Part shown: one piece after another, positions 29,992 through 37,475 of the stretch
How the letters are laid out: each line of letters begins with the position of its first letter
Numbering within the stretch: position 1 is the first letter of the stretch
Origin: Betaproteobacteria bacterium
GTDB lineage: Bacteria > Pseudomonadota > Gammaproteobacteria > Burkholderiales > SG8-41
Assembly (NCBI GenBank): GCA_016868015.1
Contig: VGIF01000013.1
Span: 1-37,580, forward strand
Reading direction: 5' to 3'
DNA: 37,580 bases
The notes under the pieces: model-generated
Database searches by the model: none
Told to the model about the DNA's origin: nothing
Seen by the model: only the letters and a program-made list of their open reading frames with translations
Translations under genes and position numbers: made by a program

Positions 29992-30966
29992 ATGTTCACT
30001 CAGCATGCCCTTCACGCGCTCGCGGCATGTGCGCTCACCACCTGCGCAACGCTTGCGCAAGCGCAAGCCACCTACCCCACGCGCCCGATACGCATGGTGA
30101 TTCCGTACTCGGCCGGCGGCGCCACCGACGTGCCGGGCCGCTTGATCGCACAAAAACTCTCCGACGCCTTCGGCCAGCAAGTCGTGGTCGACAACCGCCC
30201 CGGCGCGGGCAGCGCCATCGGCTCGGAAATCGTTGCGCGCGCGCAGCCCGATGGTTACACGCTGCTGATGACCGGCACGCCGTTCGCGGTGTTGCCCGCC
30301 ATCTACAGCAAACTACCGTTCGATCCCGCGCGCGATTTCGCGCCGGTGATGCCCGTGGCGAGCGCGCCCAATGTGCTGGTGGTGCATCCGTCGCTCGGTG
30401 TGCGCACCACCAAGGAGCTGATCGCCGCCGCGCAAGCCGCACCCGGCAAAATCAACTACGCTTCCGGCGGCACCGGCGGCGCCACGCATTTGTTCGCGTC
30501 GCTGTTTTTGAGCATGGCGAAAATCAACCTGGTGCACGTGCCGTACAAAGGCAGCGGCCCCGCCACCGCGGATTTAATCGGCGGCCACGTCAAAGTGGGC
30601 CTACCCGGCATCGCCATCGTGATCCCGCACGCCAAGGCCGGCCGCATGATCCCACTCGCGGTGACCAGCGCCAAACGCGTGCCGCAACTGCCCGATGTGC
30701 CGAGCATCGTCGAATCGGGCGTGCCGGGGTATGACACGGCGGTGTGGTTTGGCTTGCTCGCGCCGCGTGGCACGCCTGGCGCCGTGATTCAGCGCTTACA
30801 CAACGAAATCGTCAAAGTGTTGCGCTTGCCCGACGTGGAAAACGGCTATCTGATTGCCGGCTATGTCGCCTCAACCTCGCGCCCCGACGAATTTGCTGCG
30901 TTTCTCCAAACCGAAATCGTGAAGTGGGGGCGCGTGGTGCGCGAGGCGAAGATACAAGGGGAATAA
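29992..30966 (+). CDS. Bug-family solute-binding protein 10
   Basis: A 324-residue receptor, the only one of the ten on the plus strand. The signal peptide MFTQHALHALAACALTTCAT (LAQAQA) precedes YPTRPIRMVIPYSAGGATDV, VDNRPGAGSAIGSEIVARAQ, PDGYTLLMTGTPFAVLPAIY, LVHVPYKGSGPATADLIGGH and VKWGRVVREAKIQGE. The usual PYDPxRDFAP reads PFDPARDFAP. It follows MmgE/PrpD at 48 bases. No clear ribosome site is visible because the AT-rich motif takes up the gap; translation may be weak or coupled. The ligand is unknown but probably a carboxylate handled by the MmgE/PrpD enzyme. Confidence 0.92.
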   Translation: MFTQHALHALAACALTTCATLAQAQATYPTRPIRMVIPYSAGGATDVPGRLIAQKLSDAFGQQVVVDNRPGAGSAIGSEIVARAQPDGYTLLMTGTPFAVLPAIYSKLPFDPARDFAPVMPVASAPNVLVVHPSLGVRTTKELIAAAQAAPGKINYASGGTGGATHLFASLFLSMAKINLVHVPYKGSGPATADLIGGHVKVGLPGIAIVIPHAKAGRMIPLAVTSAKRVPQLPDVPSIVESGVPGYDTAVWFGLLAPRGTPGAVIQRLHNEIVKVLRLPDVENGYLIAGYVASTSRPDEFAAFLQTEIVKWGRVVREAKIQGE

Positions 30967-30975
30967 CTCGATTCG

Positions 30976-31140
30976 TAGGGTGGGTGCAGCGCAGCGAAAC
31001 CCACCAAGCAATGCTCTTAGGGATGAAGGCGAAATGATGAAGGATGAAAACAACCTCGCCCCCGAGCGCCGTTGATGGTTTTCATCCTTCGGCCTTATTC
31101 TTTTACGAATGCGATGGGTTACGCTGCGCTCCACCTATCC
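30976..31140. repeat. Palindromic intergenic repeat pair (GTAGGGTGGGT type)
   Basis: GTAGGGTGGGTGCAGCGCAG then CGAAACCCACC (30976-31006) and GATGGGTTACGCTGCGCTCC then ACCTATCCTAC (31110-31140) face each other. Each is a half of the widespread proteobacterial YGGGT-type palindrome. Between them lies a 12-base stem AAGGATGAAAAC (31040-31051) / GTTTTCATCCTT (31078-31089). No gene lies in 30967-31146. Confidence 0.6.
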
Positions 31141-31146
31141 TACGGA

Positions 31147-31749
31147 TCAAGCCGGCACCGTCGCCGCCACCGAAGCCCGCTGCTTGACCGACTCATACCA
31201 CGCGGCCAACGCCGCACGGCTGCGCCAATTTTCATCGGCAAAACGAAAATCGAGATAACCGCACACGCACGCAGCACCAATCTGGCCGATGCCGAAGGTG
31301 TTACCCCAAGTCGGCGCCTCGTTCGCCAGCGCATCGAGCCCGTTGCGGATTTTGGTGAGTTGGCCGTTTACCCAATCGTTCCAGCGCAAGGCTTCCGGCC
31401 GCACCGCCGTTTCATAGCGGCACAACACCGCGGCATCGAGGATGCCATCGCACAACGACTCCAGCCGCAATGCATCCCAGCGCGCGGCGCCGCCGGGAAT
31501 CAGCTTTGCGCCACTGTGCAAGGTGTCGAGGTAATCGCAAATCACCGAGGAGTCGTAGAGCACGCGGCTGTCGTCGGTTTCCAGTGCGGGGGTTTTCACC
31601 AGCGGGTTTTTCGCCGCAAGCTCGGCATGCGGATTCACCGGTGAAACTGGCGTGTTGATTTCCTCCACGCGCGAAGCCAGGTTGGTCTCGCGCAGCAGGA
31701 TGCGCACTTTGCGCACGAAGGGGGATGCGGGGTTATGCCAGAGACGCAT
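31147..31749 (-). CDS. Glutathione S-transferase family protein
   Basis: A 200-residue GST. The thioredoxin-fold N-domain begins MRLWHNPASPFVRKVRILLR with Ser9 at the usual glutathione-activating position, followed by the cis-Pro stretch NPLVKTPALETDD and SSVICDYLDTL, which holds the glutathione gamma-glutamyl-binding Ser. The helical C-domain contains AALAAWYESVKQRASVAATV. The GST signature in the C-domain reads IGQIGAACVCGYLDFRFAD. It conjugates glutathione to electrophiles or serves a catabolic step (isomerisation or dehalogenation). AAAAGGAAC lies upstream of ATG 31749. Convergent with Bug 10. Confidence 0.93.
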   Translation of the reverse strand: MRLWHNPASPFVRKVRILLRETNLASRVEEINTPVSPVNPHAELAAKNPLVKTPALETDDSRVLYDSSVICDYLDTLHSGAKLIPGGAARWDALRLESLCDGILDAAVLCRYETAVRPEALRWNDWVNGQLTKIRNGLDALANEAPTWGNTFGIGQIGAACVCGYLDFRFADENWRSRAALAAWYESVKQRASVAATVPA

Positions 31750-31789
31750 GAGCGTTCCTTTTGCAACGAAAATTTACTAAATCACCACT

Positions 31790-31869
31790 GTCGTTCCCGC
31801 GCAGGCGGGAACCCATAAGCCCGTCTCATATGGCACTGGGTTATGGGTTCCCGCCTGCGCGGGAACGAC
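31790..31869. repeat. Perfect 29-bp inverted repeat, dRS3-like
   Basis: Arm GTCGTTCCCGCGCAGGCGGG then AACCCATAA (31790-31818) is exactly reverse-complementary to 31841-31869, with a 22-base spacer. Each arm contains its own TTCCCGC/GCGGGAA stem. It lies between the GST and the racemase-like gene. Confidence 0.9.
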
Positions 31870-31896
31870 ACCAGTACCTTTGGTCGGCAAATCGAA

Positions 31897-32637
31897 TCAT
31901 TTCCCCGCCAACAACCGCCCCCACCCCTGCACCGGCGGCGCCACGCCCGCCGCGATCAAACGCCACGGCTGCGTAATCGGATTGGTGACGACCGGTATGC
32001 CATATTCTTCCTCGAAGTACGGCACCACCGGCATGCTGCGCCATGCACCGCCGGCGACCAGCAACGCATCGGCCTTGGGCGCTTTGCGCATGGCCTCGCG
32101 GCCTAGCTGGAACGCAAGTTTCACGCCCTCTTCGATGCTCATCGAGAACGCCTGGCTTGCCCACTGGCTGGCGCTGGTGATGGTGAGAATTTCCAGCCCC
32201 GCTTGTTGAAGGTAATCGATCAACTTCACATTCAACGCATCGGTCCAGCGGCTGGCGACGGCGATGCGCTTGGCGCCGAAGTGTTTGAGCGCGGCGATGG
32301 TGGCTTCGGCATGCGCATCGGCGGTGACGCCGGTTTTTTTGTGGGTTTCTTCGAGAAGTTGCAGCACGCGCGGGCGCGTGAGTTGCGAGGCGATGGGCAA
32401 GCCCGCGAGCGTGATGCTTTGCGCGCCATTGCTCGCGAGTTCATCAACACAGTGCCAATAACGTTTGGCGATCGCGTCTTGCACGCCTTCGGGCGTGTAG
32501 TCGGTGACGTCAATCGAGGCCGAGATTTGCGCGATGTCCGCGGGCAGCAGCGGCTCCTGCTTGGGTAGCGGGTGGCGGTCGGCGTTGACGGGGTTGACGG
32601 AGCCTGCGATGTAGCGAGGTTTGGTTGAGCCGGCCAT
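31897..32637 (-). CDS. Asp/Glu-racemase-superfamily protein without the catalytic cysteines
   Basis: A 246-residue protein resembling the arylmalonate decarboxylase / maleate cis-trans isomerase branch. Landmarks: IAQISASIDVTDYTPEGVQ, ASNGAQSITLAGLPIASQLT, VTADAHAEATIAALKHFGAK, RIAVASRWTDALNVKLIDYL, DALLVAGGAWRSMPVVPYFE and a C-terminal GIPVVTNPITQPWRLIAAGV. Enzymes of this superfamily use one or two cysteines at the ends of two strands. Here those positions read ITLAGLPIAS and LLVAGGAWR, and the only Cys is Cys63 in a helix. So known racemase or isomerase chemistry is unlikely. GGGAGAAC precedes ATG 32637. The ligand could still be a carboxylate. Function unknown. Confidence 0.75.
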   Translation of the reverse strand: MAGSTKPRYIAGSVNPVNADRHPLPKQEPLLPADIAQISASIDVTDYTPEGVQDAIAKRYWHCVDELASNGAQSITLAGLPIASQLTRPRVLQLLEETHKKTGVTADAHAEATIAALKHFGAKRIAVASRWTDALNVKLIDYLQQAGLEILTITSASQWASQAFSMSIEEGVKLAFQLGREAMRKAPKADALLVAGGAWRSMPVVPYFEEEYGIPVVTNPITQPWRLIAAGVAPPVQGWGRLLAGK

Positions 32638-32742
32638 CGGGTTCTCCCAGTTTTTGCTGTGTGACGGCGTTAAACGAGTCGGGGCGCGCGGCCCCTCACC
32701 CTAACCCTCTCCCCGCTTCAGCGCAGAGAGGGAATGAGAAGA

Positions 32743-35262
32743 CTACTTGCGCAACTTCAAATAAATTTCCGGCAGCTTATTCGGCAAGCTGTTGATGTTA
32801 TCCAGCACCAGATAATGCCCCGCGCCGAATATCTGCGGCAAATATTGATTCGCCATGGTATCGACGGTGATGCAAAACGGGTGCACGCCCTTGGCCACCG
32901 CTTCTTTCACCGCCATGCGCGTGTCTTCGTGCAGGTAACGCCGGTCGCCACCGTCGTCGTAATCTTCCGGTCTGCCATCTGACAATAGCAACAACAAACG
33001 CCGCCGGCTTTCCACGCGCTCGAAATGTTTAGTGGCGTGGCGGATCGCGGCGCCCATGCGCGTGGCCAAGCGGCCGGACAAACCACCGACTTGGCTGCGC
33101 ACATCGTCCGAGTACGGCTCGTCGAAATCCTTCAAGTTGTAGTAGCTGACGTTGTCGCGGTACTTGGAGCAAAAACCGGCAATCGCGTAATTGTCGCCGA
33201 CCTCTTCGAGACTCTCCGCAAACAGCAACACACCGGCGCGGATGCGGTCGACCAACCTGCCGCCGCCTTCGGGCAGATGCTGCATGATCGAGGTCGACAT
33301 ATCGGCGAGCAAAATCACCGAGATTTCGCGCTGACGCATTTCGCGGCGCTTGTAAATCGTCGGGTGCGGCGAGCGGCCGGCGATTTTTTCGGAGACGAAT
33401 TCGATCACGGCGTTCAAATCCATTTCATCGCCGTCGAGCTGCTTCACCTTTGGCGCCATGCGCGTGGGCTTTTGCGACTGAATCGCCTTTTTCAAACGCT
33501 TCATCGCGTTCGAGTATTGCCGCATCAAGCGCTGCGTCTCGCTGGTGTTCGATTCACCCAGGCGCTTTTCCTGCACCCATGCCCAATTCTTTTTGTAGCG
33601 CGATTCGCGATAATCCCACTCCGGATACGGCGTGCCCTTGTCGGCGGGGCCGCGGCCCTGTTGCTGGCCATCGGGCTTTTGCTCGCCGCGGCGCGCCTGG
33701 CCGCTGGTGTCGCCGTAGCCCGCGGTTTCCTGTTTTTCGCCGCCTTCTTGCTGCTCGCCCTGCTCGGATTGTTGGGGCGTTTCGTTTTCGTCCTCGCCTT
33801 GCTCGTCGGGCTGGTTCTCTTCTTTCTGGCCGGGCTGGCTTTGCGAGTTTTCGTCGGGATTATCTTGCGGATGCGCCACGCGCGTGGAGTTCGGCCCGCG
33901 GCCCGGTAAAAACGCTTGCGCGAACGCTTCGCCGTCGCGCACCGGCGGCAGCGAACTATCGTTTAACGCCGTGGCGAATATCTCTAGCGCGATGCGATGC
34001 GAGTCAGCCAGCGTCGCGCTCGGCTCATACAACCGCGCAAAGCGCGCATCGTTCACCGGCTGCCCGCGTGAAGCGCGCAACGCGTCTTCCGCCGTGGCAA
34101 CCGCCAGTGCGTAATACTCCATCGTTTCCGGATGGCGCGCGAGATTGGAGCGCGCCGCCGCGATCAAGCGCTGAAAATAATTCGGCACCGCTTTTTGCAG
34201 CCGCGATTCGATGCGCAGGTCTTCGCACATATCGAAGATCAACTGAAAGCGCATGCCGTCTTCGCCATGGCGCGCGAACAACGGCGCCCACGACACCGCG
34301 CCGCCGTCCGGAAACGCGAGTTGGGCATCGGCGAACATGTGTTGCATCGCCGTGCGGTCGAAGGTGCCGTAGCGCATGTGCGCGGCCGCGTGAAGCACCG
34401 CGAGGATCGCCTCTTCGCGCGTGCCCATCACCGCCGGAAAGTAGAGGCTTTGCCCGTCCATCTCCATGAACGGGCGGCCCTTTTCCGGCGACCAGGTGCT
34501 TTCTTTAAGCTCCATGCCGTCGCCGAACCACACCTCGATCAGCATGCCGAGCAGGCGGTTGCGGTCGGAGAGCTTGTAGCCCTGCATGTTTTCGAGCAAG
34601 AGCGCGAGGCTTTCTTCCGACTCCAGCCGGAAATACGCTTCGCCCCGCGTGCGGCCCGATTGCATGATGTCCGCGCCGCGCATCGCCCACGGCAGCACCG
34701 CCTGCACGCCGAGCAGGTTGCGCACACGAACGGCGCCGGACAAATAAGTCGACAGTTGCAGCTTGCGTGACTCGTAGAGCTCCTCGGCTGGCGTGTTCAA
34801 TGCCTCGATCGCCGCGATGCCGCCGCCGCGCCCCGAAAGCTCCAGCACCGGCGTCGCGAAATACGCGCAGCCGCTATCGATGGAACGAGCGCACCACGCA
34901 AGCCCGATGGCCGCCCAGCGCTCCTCGCCGGCGTGGCCGAGCGAGCCGAACGCGCGCGGCAAATTCTTCATGAACCCTTCGATTGCGGGCCACGAATGGC
35001 GGTAGCGCATGATCGCCAGGGCCTGGCGCGTCCATGGCACCACCGACTCGGAGATTTTTTCGGCTTCGCGGCTGCCGCGCACAAAGGCGCGGCCGGCTTC
35101 ACGGTCAAAGTCGTAAAGCGTGCGGCCGGCGTTGATCCAATCGAGTGTGGCCGGCTCGCCGTGCGGGCGGATCACCGGCATCACGCCTTCGATTTCGCGG
35201 ACGAACTCGCCGTGCGCTTCGCGCATGGCGTCAAGCAGCGTGCGTATGGCGGGGGAACTCAC
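32743..35262 (-). CDS. NorD/CbbO-type von Willebrand A domain protein
   Basis: An 839-residue cytosolic protein of the NorD/CbbO family, which with a CbbQ/NorQ MoxR ATPase activates metalloenzymes such as nitric oxide reductase or Rubisco. The long helical N-part (1 to about 440) is followed by a low-complexity linker of Glu, Gln, Asp and Gly (roughly 450-540) and a C-terminal VWA domain with a full MIDAS: DMSTS at 654-658, Thr in LATRM (734) and Asp in LLSDGRPED (762). The GTG start at 35262 lacks a clear ribosome site; ATG 35226 is an alternative. The ATPase gene follows upstream on the same strand after a repeat-filled gap. No Nor or Rubisco gene is in the window, so the client enzyme is unknown. 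Confidence 0.92.
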   Translation of the reverse strand: MSSPAIRTLLDAMREAHGEFVREIEGVMPVIRPHGEPATLDWINAGRTLYDFDREAGRAFVRGSREAEKISESVVPWTRQALAIMRYRHSWPAIEGFMKNLPRAFGSLGHAGEERWAAIGLAWCARSIDSGCAYFATPVLELSGRGGGIAAIEALNTPAEELYESRKLQLSTYLSGAVRVRNLLGVQAVLPWAMRGADIMQSGRTRGEAYFRLESEESLALLLENMQGYKLSDRNRLLGMLIEVWFGDGMELKESTWSPEKGRPFMEMDGQSLYFPAVMGTREEAILAVLHAAAHMRYGTFDRTAMQHMFADAQLAFPDGGAVSWAPLFARHGEDGMRFQLIFDMCEDLRIESRLQKAVPNYFQRLIAAARSNLARHPETMEYYALAVATAEDALRASRGQPVNDARFARLYEPSATLADSHRIALEIFATALNDSSLPPVRDGEAFAQAFLPGRGPNSTRVAHPQDNPDENSQSQPGQKEENQPDEQGEDENETPQQSEQGEQQEGGEKQETAGYGDTSGQARRGEQKPDGQQQGRGPADKGTPYPEWDYRESRYKKNWAWVQEKRLGESNTSETQRLMRQYSNAMKRLKKAIQSQKPTRMAPKVKQLDGDEMDLNAVIEFVSEKIAGRSPHPTIYKRREMRQREISVILLADMSTSIMQHLPEGGGRLVDRIRAGVLLFAESLEEVGDNYAIAGFCSKYRDNVSYYNLKDFDEPYSDDVRSQVGGLSGRLATRMGAAIRHATKHFERVESRRRLLLLLSDGRPEDYDDGGDRRYLHEDTRMAVKEAVAKGVHPFCITVDTMANQYLPQIFGAGHYLVLDNINSLPNKLPEIYLKLRK

Positions 35263-35279
35263 GTTAAACGAAAGAAAAT

Positions 35280-35400
35280 CAATGGAGCAAAAAATAATCC
35301 CTCATCCCAGCCCTCTCTCCCGGCGGGAGAACGGCTTTTCATCCCTCTCCCTCCGGGACAAGGGAACACTTGAAGCGGAGCAGAGGGAACGAGGGTGAGA
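35280..35400. repeat. GC-rich palindromic repeats between the VWA and ATPase genes
   Basis: The 156-base gap contains CCCTCATCCCAGCCCTCTCT then CCCGGCGGGAGAACGG and a related CCCTCTCCCTCCGGGACAAG then GGAACACTTGAAGCGG. These belong to the CCCTCTCCC / GGGAGAGGG intergenic repeat type; a related partial piece sits at 32690-32735. They interrupt the otherwise adjacent gene pair. Confidence 0.5.
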
Positions 35401-35418
35401 GAAAGGCTTGTGTCAGAA

Positions 35419-36267
35419 CTACACTGCAAAATGGGCGTTAACGATCTCCATCAGCGCTTCGGCCAACTCCGGATCATCGGTGATCGGGTTGATCATCGCT
35501 ACTTGGCACGCCGCCACGGGATCGAGCCCCGCGCCGATCATCGCACCCGCATAGACCAGCGCGCGCGTGGAGGTTGCTTCTTCAAGCCCGTGGTCTTTCA
35601 ACAGACGCGCTTTGCGGCCCGCCGCCACCAACTGCTCGGCAAGTTCGTTCGTCAGGCCCGGCACTTCGTTGACCAGAATCTTGCGCTCGATCTCCTCGGT
35701 GGGGAAATCGAAATTGATGCCGATGAAGCGCTGCTTGGTCGAGGGCTTTAAATCCTTCAGCACGGTTTGATAGCCGGGGTTATACGAAATCACCAGCATG
35801 AAATCCTCATGCGCGTCGATTTCCTGCCCCTTTTTCTCGATGGAGAGTTTGCGGCGATGGTCGGTCAGCGAGTGAATCACCACGGTGGAGTCGGTGCGTG
35901 CTTCGACGATTTCGTCCAGATAACAAATCGCGCCGGCCTTGACCGCGCGCGTGAGCGGCCCGTCTTGCCACACGGTGTCCGCGCCTTCGAGCAGGAAGCG
36001 GCCCACCAAATCCGAACTCGTCAAATCCTCATGGCACGACACCGTCACCAGCGGGCGCTTTAACACAAACGCCATATGCTCCAAAAAGCGCGTTTTGCCG
36101 CAGCCCGTCGGGCCCTTTAACATCACCGGCAACCGGCGCTTATAGGCCGCTTCGAAAATGGCGATTTCGTTGCCCTGCGGTTCGTAATAGGGTTCGACGT
36201 CGCTCGCCAGCGGTACTTGAACGATATCGTGCTCCACGCCGCGCTGGCGTGCCGTTGCTGTCTTCAT
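35419..36267 (-). CDS. CbbQ/NirQ/NorQ-type MoxR AAA+ ATPase
   Basis: A 282-residue AAA+ ATPase. The Walker A is GPTGCGKT (52-59) and Walker B AICYLDEI (113-120); the sensor-1 region reads [20 protein letters not shown] and the CbbQ-type C-terminal part reads SWTKQRF-like [20 protein letters not shown]. CbbQ/NorQ hexamers pull on or remodel metalloenzymes together with a VWA partner (CbbO/NorD), encoded next door here. The length agrees with the family (about 270 residues). GGGGAATCA lies upstream of the start. First gene of the minus-strand pair, divergent from the VOC protein at 36520. The client is unknown. Confidence 0.93.
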   Translation of the reverse strand: MKTATARQRGVEHDIVQVPLASDVEPYYEPQGNEIAIFEAAYKRRLPVMLKGPTGCGKTRFLEHMAFVLKRPLVTVSCHEDLTSSDLVGRFLLEGADTVWQDGPLTRAVKAGAICYLDEIVEARTDSTVVIHSLTDHRRKLSIEKKGQEIDAHEDFMLVISYNPGYQTVLKDLKPSTKQRFIGINFDFPTEEIERKILVNEVPGLTNELAEQLVAAGRKARLLKDHGLEEATSTRALVYAGAMIGAGLDPVAACQVAMINPITDDPELAEALMEIVNAHFAV

Positions 36268-36440
36268 TGATTCCCCAAGGTGCGGTTTAAAGATGCAGAA
36301 TTTGCGATCTTAACATCCGCACGGCTAGCCTAGACATCCGCCCTTTAGGGCGAGGTAATTTGCGCCGCTATCCAGCATTCGGGCGCAGGGATACAATTGT
36401 TTGCCAACGGAGTGCTTGTGGCACCCTTACAGGATAATTA

Positions 36441-36473
36441 TATAAGTATTTGATTTTAAACGATTTTTTAAAA
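36441..36473 (+). repeat. AT-rich dispersed motif, copy K
   Basis: TATAAGTATTTGATTTTAAA then CGATTTTTTAAAA, 46 bases before the VOC gene start. The 3' part forms a stem CGATTTT/AAAATCG (36461-36476). Confidence 0.65.
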
Positions 36474-36519
36474 TCGCTTGCATCTGCCATTCAATGTTTT
36501 AAACCCGCTCAGACACACC

Positions 36520-37011
36520 ATGACCATACGCGGACTGCATCACAACGCCTACCGCTGCCGCGATTCGGAGCAAACGCGCCGGTTTTACGAGGATTTCCTC
36601 GGCCTGCCGTTGAGCGACGCCTTCGAGATCACGCGCACTCGAACCGGCCGCAACACCAACGTACTACACAGCTTTTACCGCATGGCGGATGGTTCATTCC
36701 TGGCGTTTTTTGAAGATCGCGAACGCCCGTTTGACTTTAAGCAGCAGCACGATTTTGATCTGCACATCGCGCTCGAAGTCGATGAAACAACATTGAATAC
36801 AATGTTCGCCAAAGGCAAAGCGCAAGGCGTCGACACGCGCGGCATCGCCGAGCATGGGTTTATACGCTCGATTTATTTCCGCGATCCGAACGGCTATGTG
36901 ATCGAGCTTACCGCCAAGGCGGCGGATCATGAGCAATACGTGGCACGGGCGACGACGCGGGCGCATGACCAGTTGGCGCAGTGGCAAGCAGCTAAACGGC
37001 AAAAGCGCTAA
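36520..37011 (+). CDS. VOC-superfamily protein (glyoxalase/bleomycin-resistance fold)
   Basis: A 163-residue VOC-fold protein. The frame begins MTIRGLHHNAYRCRDSEQTR, then FYEDFLGLPLSDAFEI, and the later half carries HIALEVDETTLNTMF and YFRDPNGYVIELTAKAADHE. The paired His near the start (LHHNAYRC), the His of HIALEV and the Glu of YVIELT are the likely metal ligands of a glyoxalase-I-like or extradiol-dioxygenase-like site. The reaction is unknown. I chose ATG 36520 because upstream codons continue into the AT-rich motif region. The ATPase gene diverges from it across a 252-base gap. Confidence 0.85.
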   Translation: MTIRGLHHNAYRCRDSEQTRRFYEDFLGLPLSDAFEITRTRTGRNTNVLHSFYRMADGSFLAFFEDRERPFDFKQQHDFDLHIALEVDETTLNTMFAKGKAQGVDTRGIAEHGFIRSIYFRDPNGYVIELTAKAADHEQYVARATTRAHDQLAQWQAAKRQKR

Positions 37012-37042
37012 CTGCAAAAATCTTCACCCTGCACGCCAAACC

Positions 37043-37429
37043 TCAAACCCGCTCCACCCGATAAGCCGTCCCATACCGACCGAAATCCACCGTCGTCACG
37101 CCATTGCGCGCGCTGCCCTGATACGCATTCAAGGGCTGCACCACGGTGACTTTGATGATCGCCGACTCGCCATCTTTGACTGCACCCGCATGCACGCACG
37201 CCGGCGCGAGCATGGAATCACCCGTGTAAACATCAGTGCCCCACACCGGACCATCGGCAGTGCCCAACACGCGAAAGTAATACGTCGCGCCGACCGGGTC
37301 GCATAGATCGACCATGTTTGCGGGCGCGTCGGAGGCTAGGAAACCCTGGTCGAGGAGTTTCTTTAACTGCTTAGGCGTGAGTTTGCCTTTGCGGTCGAAG
37401 TAGCTTACGAGTTCTTGCATGACTTTCAT
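37043..37429 (-). CDS. LCCL-domain protein
   Basis: A 128-residue protein with a short charged N-part (MKVMQELVSYFDRKGKLTPK, then QLKKLL) and a C-terminal LCCL module: GPVWGTDVYTGDSMLAPACV, HAG, a beta stretch IIKVTVVQPL and NAYQGSARNGVTTVDFGRYG ending AYRVERV. This is the VWGT..YT.DS...A.VHAG ... Y.GS.RNGV pattern of LCCL domains, known mostly from extracellular animal proteins but found in some bacteria. Cys43 and Cys78 could pair, although eukaryotic LCCL has more cysteines. There is no signal peptide, so the cellular place is unclear. ATG 37420 is a possible alternative start. Convergent with the VOC gene. Confidence 0.75.
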   Translation of the reverse strand: MKVMQELVSYFDRKGKLTPKQLKKLLDQGFLASDAPANMVDLCDPVGATYYFRVLGTADGPVWGTDVYTGDSMLAPACVHAGAVKDGESAIIKVTVVQPLNAYQGSARNGVTTVDFGRYGTAYRVERV

Positions 37430-37475
37430 CGCGTCACCGTCATCAGTAATTTACTTTGTTTATTTTTTACTTTAA

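Noticed and set aside
37451-37475. Twelfth copy of the AT-rich motif upstream of the LCCL gene
   Set aside because: The sequence is AT-rich (TTACTTTGTTTATTTTTTAC) but does not match the GTAAGTATTTGATTTTATT core well enough in order and spacing. I left it out of the count.
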